Positions 34,347 through 43,962 are shown, counted from the first letter of the stretch. The stretch is 64,000 nucleotides of DNA from Paeniglutamicibacter sp. Y32M11 (GCF_019285735.1 NZ_CP079107.1:1054001-1118000); one strand, 5' to 3'. The notes: a model not told the origin generated them from the sequence alone. Program-made: numbers and translations.

Positions 34347-35387
34347 ATGACCATCGAAAAGGAACCGGTCGAGGGCGGTGCCGTCTTGCTCGCGGAGGCG
34401 GAGGACGCTGCGCTAGCGCGCAAGGATTCCACCTCGCTGAGCCAGGGGCAACTGATCCGCCGCCGCTTCATCGCCCACCGGGCGGCCATGATTTCAACGG
34501 TGCTATTGGTCTTCATTGCCCTGATGGCCTTTACCTCCATCGGATACGCCGGCATTCCGGGGTGGTGGGGTAAGGACTACACCATGGCAGGAACCGTCAT
34601 CAACGGCGGCCGTCCCACCCTCTCCCTGCTGCCTTCCTGGCTGGGAGGTCCGGGACTGGCCTGGGGTGAGCACCCGTTTGGTCAGGACTCCACGGGTAAG
34701 GACTACTTCGCCCTGGTGATGCGCGGTACTCAGCAGTCCATCATCATCGCCGTGGTTGTCGGTTTTGTTGCCACGGTGATCGGTGCGATCATTGGCGCCG
34801 TGGCCGGCTACTACCGCGGCTGGGTCGACGCGGTGCTGATGCGCCTCACGGACCTCTTCATTGTTATCCCGCTCCTGGTCCTCGCCGCCGTGCTGGGACA
34901 GATTGCCGGGCGCAGTGGCAATCCGACGGTCGTGCTGGCCCTGGTATTGGGCCTGGTCACCTGGACCGGCCTCGCCCGATTGGTACGAGGTGAAGTGCTC
35001 TCCTTGCGCGAACGCGAATACGTTGCCGCCGCACAGGCCATGGGAGCCACCACTCGCCGCGTTATTCTCAAGCACCTGCTGCCCAACACCATCGGTGTGA
35101 TCGTCGTGAACGCGACGTTCGCGATCGCCGGTGCGATCTTGTTGGAAACCTCCCTGTCCTACCTGGGATTCGGAGTCAAGGCCCCGGATTCCTCTCTAGG
35201 CCTGCTGATCAGCCAATACCAAAACGCCTTCACCAACCGCCCCTGGCTGTTCTGGTGGCCGGGCATGATCATCTTGACGATCGCACTGAGCGTGAACTTC
35301 CTCGGCGATGGGCTGCGCGATGCTTTTGACCCGCGCCAGACTCGCAAGGCTAAGCGCCGCAAAACGAAGGTAGAGGTATCCGAATGA
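34347..35387 (+). CDS. Peptide ABC transporter permease (DppC-type)
   Basis: A 346-residue permease partner of the enlarged DppB-type protein. A charged N-terminus of about 40 residues precedes the first helix. The domain begins HPFGQDSTGKDYFALVMRG and has AVAGYYRGWVDAVLMRLTDLFIVIP, with contact loop REYVAAAQAMGATTRRVILKHLLPN. GGAGGG lies upstream of ATG 34347. The stop overlaps the following ATPase start (ATGA). Confidence 0.92.
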   Translation: MTIEKEPVEGGAVLLAEAEDAALARKDSTSLSQGQLIRRRFIAHRAAMISTVLLVFIALMAFTSIGYAGIPGWWGKDYTMAGTVINGGRPTLSLLPSWLGGPGLAWGEHPFGQDSTGKDYFALVMRGTQQSIIIAVVVGFVATVIGAIIGAVAGYYRGWVDAVLMRLTDLFIVIPLLVLAAVLGQIAGRSGNPTVVLALVLGLVTWTGLARLVRGEVLSLREREYVAAAQAMGATTRRVILKHLLPNTIGVIVVNATFAIAGAILLETSLSYLGFGVKAPDSSLGLLISQYQNAFTNRPWLFWWPGMIILTIALSVNFLGDGLRDAFDPRQTRKAKRRKTKVEVSE

Positions 35388-37087
35388 GCATCTCCGCACC
35401 ATCGGCAGAGTCTCGGGCCACAGCACTGAGCTTCGAGAACCTTACGGTTTCTTTTGACACCGAATTCTCCGAGGTACACGCCGTTAAGGGAATTTCTCTT
35501 GAGGTGTACCCGGGCGAGGTCGTGGCCCTGGTGGGTGAATCGGGTTCCGGCAAATCGGTGACCTCCACGGCGGCCATCGGTCTGCTGCCCTCCAACGCCA
35601 ATATTTCCGGCAAGGCCTTTGTTGGCGGCGTCAATGTGGTGGGTCTTGCCGAGAACAAGATGCGCAAGATGCGCGCCACCGAAATTGCCATGGTGTTCCA
35701 GGAGCCGATGACGGCACTAAACCCGGTGCTCACCGTCGAACGCCAGCTCACCGAATCTCTGGAGCTCCACGGCCTGGCCTACGGTAAGGAAGCCACCGCG
35801 CGCGCCATCGAGTTGTTGAAGCTGGTTGGCATTCCCGATCCGCACAAACGCATCAAGCAGTACCCGCACCAGTTCTCCGGTGGCCAACGCCAACGCATCG
35901 TGATTGCCATGGCGATCTCCTGCGACCCGAAGGTCATCATCGCCGACGAGCCCACCACCGCGCTGGATGTCACGGTGCAGGCCGAGATTCTGGACTTGCT
36001 GCGCGAGCTCAAGGACAAGTTGAATACCGGCATCCTGCTGATCACCCACAACATGGGGGTGGTGGCCGACCTCGCGGATCGTGTGGCAGTGATGTTCCAT
36101 GGATCGCTGGTGGAAACCGGCACCGTGGACCAGGTACTGAATCGTCCCCAACACGATTACACCAAGAAATTGCTGGCATCCGTGCCCCGCTTGGCCGCCG
36201 TTGATGTGACCGGCACCTGGACTCCGGCACCGCCGGATCCGGTGAGCCTCGATCGTGAATTGGTGCTCCAAGCCAAGAACTTGGTGCTCGAGTACGACAT
36301 GCGCGGCACCAAATTCCGGGCTGTTGATGACCTGTCCTTCGAACTTGAGCGCGGCAAGATCCTGGGCATCGTGGGGGAGTCGGGGTCCGGTAAATCCACC
36401 GTGGCCAAGGCCGTGTTGGGTCTGCTTCCGGTTGCCTCCGGGGTGTTGGCCGTTCAAGGGACCAACCTGGCCTCGCTGCGCCCCAAGGAATCACGAGCGA
36501 TCCGTTCCAAGATCGGTGTCATCTTCCAGGACCCCGCGGCATCACTGAATCCGCGCTTCCCGATCGGTGACTGCATTACCGAACCGATGGTGGTGCACAA
36601 GGTCGGTACCCGTGCCGAGCGCATCAAACGTGCCGAGGAATTGCTCGATGCGGTTCATCTGCCGCGCACGGTCATCAACCGTTACCCGCACGAACTCTCC
36701 GGTGGCCAGCGCCAGCGTATCTGCATCGCCAGAGCACTGACACTTGACCCGGAACTGCTCATCGCCGACGAACCGACCAGTGCATTGGATGTCTCGGTGC
36801 AGGCAGCGGTGCTGGAAATGATCCAGGAACTGCAGTCCCGCTACGAGTTCGCGTGTCTATTTGTCAGTCACGACCTGGCGGTGGTGGACCTGCTGGCTCA
36901 CCACGTTGTGGTGATGAAGGATGGCAAGGCAGTGGAACAGGGCCGAGTCAGCGACGTCTTGCACTCACCGCAACACGATTACACTCGCAAGTTGTTGGCC
37001 GCGGCTCCGGTTCCGGAACCGCGTGAGCAGGCCGAGCGTCGTGAGGCCCGCCGCTTGTTGCTCTCGGCAGAGGCCCAGCAGAACTAA
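35384..37087 (+). CDS. Fused peptide ABC transporter ATPase (DppD-DppF type)
   Basis: A 567-residue double ATPase, paralogous to the one at 28751. Domain 1: GESGSGKSV near residue 50, FSGGQRQRIVIAMA, VIIADEPTTALD. Domain 2: GESGSGKST near 332, LSGGQRQRICIARAL, LLIADEPTSALD. Here both Walker B regions are canonical. It ends in a Glu/Arg-rich tail. It completes the second importer and is followed by a strong terminator. Confidence 0.93.
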   Translation: MSISAPSAESRATALSFENLTVSFDTEFSEVHAVKGISLEVYPGEVVALVGESGSGKSVTSTAAIGLLPSNANISGKAFVGGVNVVGLAENKMRKMRATEIAMVFQEPMTALNPVLTVERQLTESLELHGLAYGKEATARAIELLKLVGIPDPHKRIKQYPHQFSGGQRQRIVIAMAISCDPKVIIADEPTTALDVTVQAEILDLLRELKDKLNTGILLITHNMGVVADLADRVAVMFHGSLVETGTVDQVLNRPQHDYTKKLLASVPRLAAVDVTGTWTPAPPDPVSLDRELVLQAKNLVLEYDMRGTKFRAVDDLSFELERGKILGIVGESGSGKSTVAKAVLGLLPVASGVLAVQGTNLASLRPKESRAIRSKIGVIFQDPAASLNPRFPIGDCITEPMVVHKVGTRAERIKRAEELLDAVHLPRTVINRYPHELSGGQRQRICIARALTLDPELLIADEPTSALDVSVQAAVLEMIQELQSRYEFACLFVSHDLAVVDLLAHHVVVMKDGKAVEQGRVSDVLHSPQHDYTRKLLAAAPVPEPREQAERREARRLLLSAEAQQN

Positions 37088-37107
37088 CGGGTAGGACCAC
37101 GCAAATA

Positions 37108-37145
37108 ACAAAAGCCGGGAAATCGAAAGATTTCCCGGCTTTTGT
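37108..37145. terminator. Terminator after the second importer
   Basis: A perfect 17-bp stem (37108-37124 with 37129-37145) has a GAAA tetraloop, an A-run on one side and TTTTGT on the other. It can terminate the importer operon and the convergent GNAT gene. Confidence 0.92.
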
Positions 37146-37174
37146 CTTGCCCCGGTCATACCGAGACGTGAAAA

Positions 37175-37660
37175 CTACTTGGCCAGCTCCATGATGAATT
37201 CCTTCACCACGGCGGCGCGAGCGTTGGAGAAATCGGCCGATTCCGCAATGACCGTGAAGCCACGACGTTCCAGAATCTTGATGGAACCGATGTTGTCCTG
37301 TGGTACCCGCGCGCGCAGCGGGCGGGCCGTGTACTCGGCCAGGAAGGCATCCACGGCAGAGGTGGTGATGCCCTGACCCCAGTAGCGGCTGGCCGTCCAG
37401 AAGCTGATCTCCGGGATGGACTCGTTTTCAAAGACCAAGATCGAGCCAGCGACTTCGCCGTCGTGCTCGATGGTGCGCACAATGACCTTGGGGTCATTGA
37501 GGATGGCACCCCAGTGGTGGTTAAAAACGCCGCGGTCCGCAGGGTTCCGCGCGGTGAAGGCAGCCATTAGGTTGGCTTCGGGGTCCTGCTGGTGTTCGAA
37601 GAACTGGTCCAGGTCTTCGGGCTGCAAAGGCCGTAGCTGCACGGTCACTGCCTCTCTCAT
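37175..37660 (-). CDS. GNAT-family N-acetyltransferase
   Basis: A small acetyltransferase of about 161 residues in the RimJ/RimL-like group. It opens VQLRPLQPEDLDQFFEHQ and has the acetyl-CoA motif SRYWGQGITTSAVDAFL and the late segment NIGSIKILERRGF. The acetylated substrate is unknown. The gene lies directly downstream of the TetR gene on the same strand, so the two are probably co-transcribed. ATG 37660 is used; ATG 37669 adds three residues. Confidence 0.87.
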   Translation of the reverse strand: MREAVTVQLRPLQPEDLDQFFEHQQDPEANLMAAFTARNPADRGVFNHHWGAILNDPKVIVRTIEHDGEVAGSILVFENESIPEISFWTASRYWGQGITTSAVDAFLAEYTARPLRARVPQDNIGSIKILERRGFTVIAESADFSNARAAVVKEFIMELAK

Positions 37661-37676
37661 AGGAATCATCTACGCT

Positions 37677-38291
37677 CTAGCGTACCTGCGTAAAGAGGGC
37701 TGATGCGGCCATCTGGTTCAGCAGCTTACGCAACCCCGCTTTCGAAGTGCGTGGCGAGTGCGCGGAATGGGCGGTTGAATTAAGCAGGCCGAATGCTGCG
37801 TGGGCCCGAAAACGAATTACGGCAGTGGTTTCCTCGGGGTGAATCAGGCGCAATTGATCCGTCCAGAGCGCGATGTAGGCACGCTGGAGTTTACGTACCA
37901 ATTGCAGCTCGGCCGCAGGCAGTGTCTCGAGGTTTCGGTCCTGCACCTGAATAATATCGGGCCTAGCCAGCGCAAAATCGGTGTGAAAGGCGATGAGCCG
38001 TGAAAGTGTCTGCTCGGCGGTGCCGCCCGAGGCGGCAACTTTTCGCCCACCGTCCAGCAAGTCCTGACTCATGCCCACCAACAGCGCGATCAGCACCGCT
38101 GATTTGCCGGAGAAATGTCGGTACACCGCCGGCCCGCTGATGCCGCAGGCGGCTCCCAGGTCTTCTAGGGAAACACCGGCGTAACCATGGATGGCAAAGA
38201 GCCGGGTGGCCTCGGTTAGAAGGTCTTCACGTCGTTGCGCCTTGGCGCGTTCGCGGTCGGTCGCTGCAGGGTCCTTGAGATTCTCGTTCAC
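37677..38291 (-). CDS. TetR-family transcription regulator
   Basis: A 204-residue repressor-like protein. The N-terminal helix-turn-helix reads LFAIHGYAGVSLEDLGAACGISGPAVYRHF (about residues 32-62), the TetR signature. The C-terminal ligand domain is of the type seen in regulators of acyl-CoA metabolism. It starts at GTG 38291 and is divergent from the acyl-CoA dehydrogenase gene. A near-perfect palindrome at 38402-38417 between them is a candidate operator. Acyl-CoA or a related ligand is inferred from context. Confidence 0.9.
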   Translation of the reverse strand: MNENLKDPAATDRERAKAQRREDLLTEATRLFAIHGYAGVSLEDLGAACGISGPAVYRHFSGKSAVLIALLVGMSQDLLDGGRKVAASGGTAEQTLSRLIAFHTDFALARPDIIQVQDRNLETLPAAELQLVRKLQRAYIALWTDQLRLIHPEETTAVIRFRAHAAFGLLNSTAHSAHSPRTSKAGLRKLLNQMAASALFTQVR

Positions 38292-38401
38292 CCTTCACCG
38301 TTCCTTGTTTGCCGTCGTTCATTAATCGTTCACTGCAGGCTCTGCTTTGGTGCCGTTTAGCCCCTAGACAAGTGTGCCGCGCGCCACTAGCCTCGAACTC
38401 A

Positions 38402-38417
38402 GTTAATGATCACTAAC
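38402..38417. promoter_or_regulatory. Candidate TetR operator
   Basis: GTTAATGATCACTAAC is symmetric in seven of eight base pairs around TGATCA, the size and shape of TetR-family operators. It lies about 110 bases from the regulator start and 150 bases upstream of the acyl-CoA dehydrogenase start. Confidence 0.55.
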
Positions 38418-38570
38418 AATACGTGGTCACCGGGTAAAGCCCAAGCGGTCCGCGAATGCGACAACTTGGCTTCCGGACCCATCGGCAGGCACCGGGTCAA
38501 CACCACCCGGGCTAGAAATGCTCGGCGGCCACCCGCCGCCGAGTACCAGCGAAAGGGCAGCACGCGGATC

Positions 38571-39734
38571 ATGATCAATCTGGAACTCGACGAGGACTAC
38601 CGAGAACTGCGCAGCACGGTTCGGGAATTTGCCCGTGAGGTGGTGGCCCCGGTTTCGGCCAAACACGATGCCGCCCATTCCTTCCCCTACGACGTGGTCT
38701 CCCAGATGGGGCAGCTGGGCCTGTTTGGGTTGCCCTTCGGTGAAGAATTCGGCGGCATGGGTGGGGACTACTTTGCGCTGTCGCTGGCCATTGAGGAACT
38801 AGCCCGGGTGGATCAATCCGTGGCCATCACCCTGGAAGCCGGTGTCAGCTTGGGCGCCATGCCGATCCACCGCTTCGGCACCCAGGCCCAAAAGGAACGC
38901 TGGCTTCCCGCCCTATGCGCCGGGGAGGAGCTGGCCGGATTCGGGCTGACCGAATCGGGTGCAGGGTCCGACGCCGGAGGAACCGCCACCACCGCGAAGC
39001 TTCAGGATGGTTCGTGGGTAATCAACGGTTCCAAGGAGTTCATCACCAACTCGGGCACCGACATCTCCACATTGGTGACTCTCACCGCGGTCACCGGTAT
39101 CAGCACCCGGGCCGACGGGAGCACCGCCAAGGAAATATCCACCATCCTAGTGCCGCGCGACACCCCGGGTTACAGCGTTGACCCGGCCTACGACAAGGTC
39201 GGCTGGCGAGCCTCCGATACCCACCCGCTGCGTTTCACCAACGCCGTGGTGCCGCAAGAGAACCTGCTGGGTGAGCAAGGACGGGGTTACGCCAACTTCC
39301 TGTCCATCCTCGATGAGGGCCGCATCGCCATTGCCGCTCTCGGCACGGGTGCCGCCCAGGGCTGCCTCGACGAGGCCACCGCCTACGCCAAGACACGCAC
39401 CACCTTTGGCACCGCGATCGGGAGCAACCAAGGAATCTCGTTCAAGATCGCCCGCATGGCAGCCCGCGTGCACACCTCGCGGCTGGCCTATTACGCAGCG
39501 GCCGCCAAGATGCTGGCAGGTCAGGACTTCAAGACCGAGGCGGCCATCGCCAAGCTGGTTGCCGGCGAGGCAGCGATGGACAATGCCCGGGACGCTACGC
39601 AGATCTTTGGTGGATACGGATTCATGAACGAATCATTGGTGGCACGGCACTACCGGGATTCTAAGATCCTGGAAATCGGTGAGGGGACCACCGAGGTGCA
39701 GCTGCTGCTGATCGCCCGCTCGCTGGGACTCTAG
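38571..39734 (+). CDS. Acyl-CoA dehydrogenase
   Basis: An FAD enzyme of 387 residues that introduces the alpha-beta double bond into acyl-CoA. It has all three domains: the helical N-terminus, the FAD segment GFGLTESGAGSDAGGTATTAK near residue 125, and the C-terminal ARDATQIFGGYGFMNE followed by LEIGEGTTEVQ, where the catalytic glutamate of short-chain enzymes lies. Closest in style to short/branched-chain dehydrogenases. The frame opens at 38406 but the domain begins at ATG 38571. The bkd operon at 21-25 kb would supply branched-chain acyl-CoA substrates. Confidence 0.92.
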   Translation: MINLELDEDYRELRSTVREFAREVVAPVSAKHDAAHSFPYDVVSQMGQLGLFGLPFGEEFGGMGGDYFALSLAIEELARVDQSVAITLEAGVSLGAMPIHRFGTQAQKERWLPALCAGEELAGFGLTESGAGSDAGGTATTAKLQDGSWVINGSKEFITNSGTDISTLVTLTAVTGISTRADGSTAKEISTILVPRDTPGYSVDPAYDKVGWRASDTHPLRFTNAVVPQENLLGEQGRGYANFLSILDEGRIAIAALGTGAAQGCLDEATAYAKTRTTFGTAIGSNQGISFKIARMAARVHTSRLAYYAAAAKMLAGQDFKTEAAIAKLVAGEAAMDNARDATQIFGGYGFMNESLVARHYRDSKILEIGEGTTEVQLLLIARSLGL

Positions 39735-39904
39735 GACCTCAAGGTTCTAGGACTCCCGAGCGGAGCCGACCCACACAAAGCAAAAAGTTTGTAGGATACG
39801 AAGCACAGGGACCATCCGGATCCGGCGCCCGCCCATAGCCGCAGGCCAGGTACGAGAGCGCGTAGGGCGGGCCGGTGGATCAGACGACGATATAGGGGTG
39901 TGTA

Positions 39905-40444
39905 ATGACGATGGCTGAGAATGAGGATGTACGCGAGATCCACCAGCGGGGACTGTACTTCGAGGAATTGGATGCCGGGGCGCTGTACGTTCATTCACCC
40001 GGGCGCACCATGACCGAGGCCGACAACGTCCTCTTCACCACGCTGAGCATGAATACCCAGGCACTGCACCTCGACGCGGCCTTCGCCGCCACGCAGCCCT
40101 TCGGCCGCCGGGTCATGAACTCGATGTTCACCCTGGCCACCATGGTGGGGCAGTCGGTCTCCCAACTGACGCAGGGGACGTTGCTGGGTCAATTGGGCCT
40201 GACCGATGTGCGCTTCCCGCATCCACTCTTCCCGGGGGATACGCTCTACACCCAGACCCGCATCGCGGACCTGCGCCCCTCCAGCTCCAAACCGGGGCTC
40301 GGGGTGGCGACGTTTATCCACGTGGGTAAGAACCAGGACGGAGTGACGGTCGCCGAAGCCACCCGGGTCTGCTTGATGTTCACCCGTGAGGAGCACCTGC
40401 GCCAGCAGGAGAACGCTCCGGATGCGGTGGACGACTGGCTCTAG
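39905..40444 (+). CDS. MaoC-like hydratase/dehydratase
   Basis: A 179-residue single hotdog-fold protein with MaoC features: GRTMTEADNVLFTTLSMNTQALHLDAAFA near the N-terminus (catalytic Asp/His type loop) and GVTVAEATRVCLMFTRE at the end. It probably hydrates an enoyl-CoA formed by the preceding acyl-CoA dehydrogenase. A gap of 170 bases separates the two, with no terminator seen. Its stop codon shares the bases CTAG with the stop of the convergent response-regulator gene. Confidence 0.85.
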   Translation: MTMAENEDVREIHQRGLYFEELDAGALYVHSPGRTMTEADNVLFTTLSMNTQALHLDAAFAATQPFGRRVMNSMFTLATMVGQSVSQLTQGTLLGQLGLTDVRFPHPLFPGDTLYTQTRIADLRPSSSKPGLGVATFIHVGKNQDGVTVAEATRVCLMFTREEHLRQQENAPDAVDDWL

Positions 40445-41121
40445 AGCCCAGTGGTGCGCGTCGGGATCCACCGGTAGCGCCGCTCCGGACGTCCACCGCC
40501 ATAACGCAGATCCACCTGTACCGCCCCTGTTTCGTGCAGGTACTCCAGGTAGCGCCGTGCACTGACCCGCGAGAGGCCCAACAATTCACCGACCTCCAAG
40601 GCGGAGAAATCCGCCCCGGCCAGGCGCAAGGTGGCCTGAACGCGTTCCATGGTTTCAGCACCACAGCCCTTGGGTAGGGGTTTATCGGAACCGGCCATGG
40701 AGAACACCGCATCAACATCGGACTGTTCGGCGGTGTCCGAGGAGCCGAGGGACCGATACGTGCTGCGGTAGTGTTCCAGCCGCTGGTGTAGGTCCTGGGC
40801 GGTGAACGGCTTCATCAGGTAATGCACGATCCCGCCACGCAGCGCCCGGCGCACCGTATCGGCCTCGCGGGCAGCACTGATCACCAAAACGTCAAGATCT
40901 GGCACCGCGGCGCGCAATTGGCCCAGTAAATCCAACCCGTAGATATCGGGCAGATGGATGTCCAGCAGAACCAGGTCCGGACGGAGACGCAGCGCCTGCT
41001 CCAGCGCCTGAGCCCCGGTGCGGGCGACCCCAACAACCTCAAATCCGGGCATCTGCGCCACAAATCCGGAGTGAATCCGCGCGACCATAAAGTCATCGTC
41101 GACGATGAGCACCGTGATCAT
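40441..41121 (-). CDS. CitB/DcuR-type response regulator
   Basis: A 226-residue regulator. The receiver domain has D8-D10, phospho-site D54 (LLDIHLPD) and the lysine in LMKPFTA. The C-terminal part (from about 160) has a winged-helix like region SALEVGELLGLSRVSARRYLEYL, as in CitB/DpiA regulators of di- and tricarboxylate uptake. ATG 41121 overlaps the kinase stop (ATGA). It likely activates the divergent tct operon. Confidence 0.92.
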   Translation of the reverse strand: MITVLIVDDDFMVARIHSGFVAQMPGFEVVGVARTGAQALEQALRLRPDLVLLDIHLPDIYGLDLLGQLRAAVPDLDVLVISAAREADTVRRALRGGIVHYLMKPFTAQDLHQRLEHYRSTYRSLGSSDTAEQSDVDAVFSMAGSDKPLPKGCGAETMERVQATLRLAGADFSALEVGELLGLSRVSARRYLEYLHETGAVQVDLRYGGGRPERRYRWIPTRTTGL

Positions 41122-42737
41122 GACTGCACCTTTTTCCCCAGACGTGCCGTGAAGAGGGCACCTTCCTTGTTGGCCACGGTGATGAACCCGCCGCGGCGTA
41201 AACACACCAGTCGGCTCAACGCCAGGCCAAAACCACGCCCGGCCGCGGAGGCGGAGGACTTGGTGGTGAAGCCCTGCACGAAGATCTTAGCAACGTTCTC
41301 GGCAGTGATGCCTTCGCCGGAATCATGGACCTGGAGCACCACCTCGCCGTTCTCCTCGGAGAGCCGAACCCTCACTCGTGCGTTCTCGCGTCCGGCCACC
41401 GCGTCGATGGCATTGTCCACCAGATTGCCGACCACCGTGGTCAGATCCCGGGAGAGTGCCTCATCCACCCGACCCAGCTGCGAGGTCGGATCCAGATCGA
41501 TCCCCACACCCCGCTCCGAGGCCAACGCCGACTTGGCGATCAGCAGCGCCGCCACCGTGGGATCTGCCACTCGGTGAGTGACATCATCGAGTAACTGGGT
41601 ACGGCTGAAGCTCACCCCGTTCACGTAGGAGAGCACCTCGTCATATTCCTCCAGCTGGATCAGCCCGGAGATGGTGTGTAATTGGTTGGCAAATTCGTGG
41701 GTCTGGGCACGCAGGGTCTCGGTGGTCATGCGGGTGGCCCCCAATTCCTTCTCCAGGGAACTGAGCTCGGTGCGATCACGCAGTGTGGTCACCGATCCGA
41801 CCACCCGGCCCCTGGATTGCATGGGACGCCGGTTAAGTACCACCACGCGCTCGCCGACCACGACCAGCCGGTCGGCGTTCGCCTGCTCCACGGTCAGCAC
41901 CTCGCGTAGCGCCGCATCAATCGACAGCTCGTGAAGGCTCTGCCCCTCGCAGTCCTCGCCCCAGCCCAGCAGCTGGCGTGCCGCGTCATTGGCCAGGGTG
42001 ATGCGCTCGCGCAGATCGATGGCCACCACGCCCTCCTTAATTCCGTGCAGGATGGCCTCGCGGTGTTCCACCAGACCGGTGATCTCCGCCGGTTCCAGGC
42101 CTAGGGTCTGGCGTTTTACGCGGCGGGAGAGCAGCAGGGAGCCGAGCGTACCCAGAGCCACGGAAACTCCGAGATAGACCAGTAAGTTGGGGGTGGCATC
42201 GAGCAGTCGTTCAAATAGGGAGGGGTAGGTTCGGCCCACCGCCGCAAAGCCAACGAGCTTTCCATCGTCATCTAGCACCGGGACGTGGGCCTCCAGCGTC
42301 TTCACGCCGCTTCGCACGGTCGACCCGGTCCAGGCCCGCCCCTGCGTTACCTCGGAGGTGCCAAGCGGAAATTGCTGCCCGATCATGGATGGGTCCGAGG
42401 AAGTGACAACGATGCCCCGAGCGGTGACCAAGAGGGATTCGCTGCTGCCGGAGACGGATCGAACCGATTCGGCGATGGAGGGGAGTGCCGAACCGAAGCG
42501 TGGTTTGGCCTCGGGCAAGAGGGCCCGAACCAGCGGGATCGAGGCGAGGTTTTCGGCCGCGGAGAGGGCTCGGCGTGACTCCACCCGTTCAAATGTTGCT
42601 GTCGCCTGGGCCAGAGACATGGCCAGCACCCCCACCATCACCGCCAGCAGGATCAACAATTGCAATCCCAGGAACTGTCCGGCGAGGCTAAATCGGGCGG
42701 TTCGCCCGAACCGCGGGGTGAGACTCTGGCTGGACAC
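41118..42737 (-). CDS. CitA/DcuS-type sensor histidine kinase
   Basis: A 539-residue sensor kinase. The first membrane helix (about 18-45) and second (about 190-210) flank an extracytoplasmic PAS-like domain that in this family binds citrate or C4-dicarboxylates. A cytoplasmic PAS (about 222-330, with EGVVAIDLRERITLANDAA) is followed by the SPOB/His region THEFANQLHTISGLIQL and an ATPase domain with GNLVDNAIDAV and GRGFGLALSRLV. GTG 42737 has GAAAGGA upstream. It is divergent from tctCBA, which supports tricarboxylate sensing. Confidence 0.93.
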   Translation of the reverse strand: MSSQSLTPRFGRTARFSLAGQFLGLQLLILLAVMVGVLAMSLAQATATFERVESRRALSAAENLASIPLVRALLPEAKPRFGSALPSIAESVRSVSGSSESLLVTARGIVVTSSDPSMIGQQFPLGTSEVTQGRAWTGSTVRSGVKTLEAHVPVLDDDGKLVGFAAVGRTYPSLFERLLDATPNLLVYLGVSVALGTLGSLLLSRRVKRQTLGLEPAEITGLVEHREAILHGIKEGVVAIDLRERITLANDAARQLLGWGEDCEGQSLHELSIDAALREVLTVEQANADRLVVVGERVVVLNRRPMQSRGRVVGSVTTLRDRTELSSLEKELGATRMTTETLRAQTHEFANQLHTISGLIQLEEYDEVLSYVNGVSFSRTQLLDDVTHRVADPTVAALLIAKSALASERGVGIDLDPTSQLGRVDEALSRDLTTVVGNLVDNAIDAVAGRENARVRVRLSEENGEVVLQVHDSGEGITAENVAKIFVQGFTTKSSASAAGRGFGLALSRLVCLRRGGFITVANKEGALFTARLGKKVQS

Positions 42738-42954
42738 GCGCGGTCCTTTCGCAGGCCACCTCGGACCCGGCGCCTATCGCCTCATCTCGCATGTGCCATC
42801 GGCGTGAACTCTACCGAAACCGATACCGAGCAACGAATGTGACGGTGAACACAATGACCAAAACTTTCTTTGCGAACACAAGAATTGCCCCGGGGTGGTA
42901 GCGCCCTAATGTGGTGCACATCATTCACTCGCTTCTTGAAGATTGGGAAGAAAC

Positions 42955-43962
42955 ATGGGACGCACCAATATCTTGCGGTTGGCAGCAGTTGCCGCCGGAA
43001 TCATGCTCGCCGCCACCGGTTGTGGGGTGACCGGCAACGACGCCGGCACCTCCGGCGCCGCGACCGAATCCGGCCCGGTGACCGGCCTGCGCATCATGGT
43101 CCCCAACAGCCCCGGCGGCGGCTACGACACCACCGCCCGCGTTGGCGCCAAGGTCATGGAAGAAACGGATATTGCCAAGTCCGTTGAGGTCTTTAACCTC
43201 GCGGGTGCCGGTGGCACCGTGGGTCTGGCCCGCCTCGTCAACGAAAAGAGCAACAATGACCTGGGCATGCTCATGGGCCTGGGAGTGGTGGGCGCGAGTT
43301 ACACCAACAAGACCGACGCCCGACTGACCGACACCACCCCCATTGCCCGGCTCATCCAGGAGCCCGGTGCCATCATGGTGTCGAAGGATTCACCGTATAA
43401 GACCATCGATGATCTGGTGGCGGCCTGGAAGAAGGACCCATCCAAGGTCGCCGTCGGCGGCGGCTCCTCACCCGGCGGCCCGGACCACCTGCTGCCGATG
43501 CAGCTGGCCCAGACCGTGGGCATTGACCCGAAGGACGTCAACTTCGTCTCCTACGACGGCGGTGGCGACCTATTGCCCGCCATCTTGGGCAACAAGTTGG
43601 GCTTTGCTGCCTCCGGGGCCGGCGAATTCCTCAAGCAGATCGAATCCGGTGACGTCCGCGTGCTCGCCACCTCCGGCGCCGAGCGCCTGGAGGGTGTTGA
43701 CGCACCGACCCTGATGGAATCGAACATCGATTTGGAGTTCAGCAACTGGCGCGGACTCGTGGCCCCTCCGGGCATCACCGACGAGGCCAAGGCCCGCTGG
43801 ATCACCACGCTGGAGAAGATGCACGGCACCGAGGAATGGAAGAAGGCCCTGAGTGATAACGGCTGGACCGATGCCTTCATCACCGGCGACGAGTTCTCCA
43901 CCTTCCTGACCGACCAGGACAAGCGAGTTTCCGACGTCCTGAGCGCCCTCGGCTTGGCATGA
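42955..43962 (+). CDS. tctC: Tripartite tricarboxylate transporter binding lipoprotein
   Basis: The extracellular binding protein of a TTT system, 335 residues, with lipobox ATGC (about Cys 23). Family segments are MVPNSPGGGYDTTARVGAKVME, VFNLAGAGGTVGLARLV and LGNKLGFAASGAGEFL. ATG 42955 has GGGAAG just upstream. The stop overlaps the tctB start. Citrate or a related carboxylate is the likely ligand. Confidence 0.92.
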   Translation: MGRTNILRLAAVAAGIMLAATGCGVTGNDAGTSGAATESGPVTGLRIMVPNSPGGGYDTTARVGAKVMEETDIAKSVEVFNLAGAGGTVGLARLVNEKSNNDLGMLMGLGVVGASYTNKTDARLTDTTPIARLIQEPGAIMVSKDSPYKTIDDLVAAWKKDPSKVAVGGGSSPGGPDHLLPMQLAQTVGIDPKDVNFVSYDGGGDLLPAILGNKLGFAASGAGEFLKQIESGDVRVLATSGAERLEGVDAPTLMESNIDLEFSNWRGLVAPPGITDEAKARWITTLEKMHGTEEWKKALSDNGWTDAFITGDEFSTFLTDQDKRVSDVLSALGLA

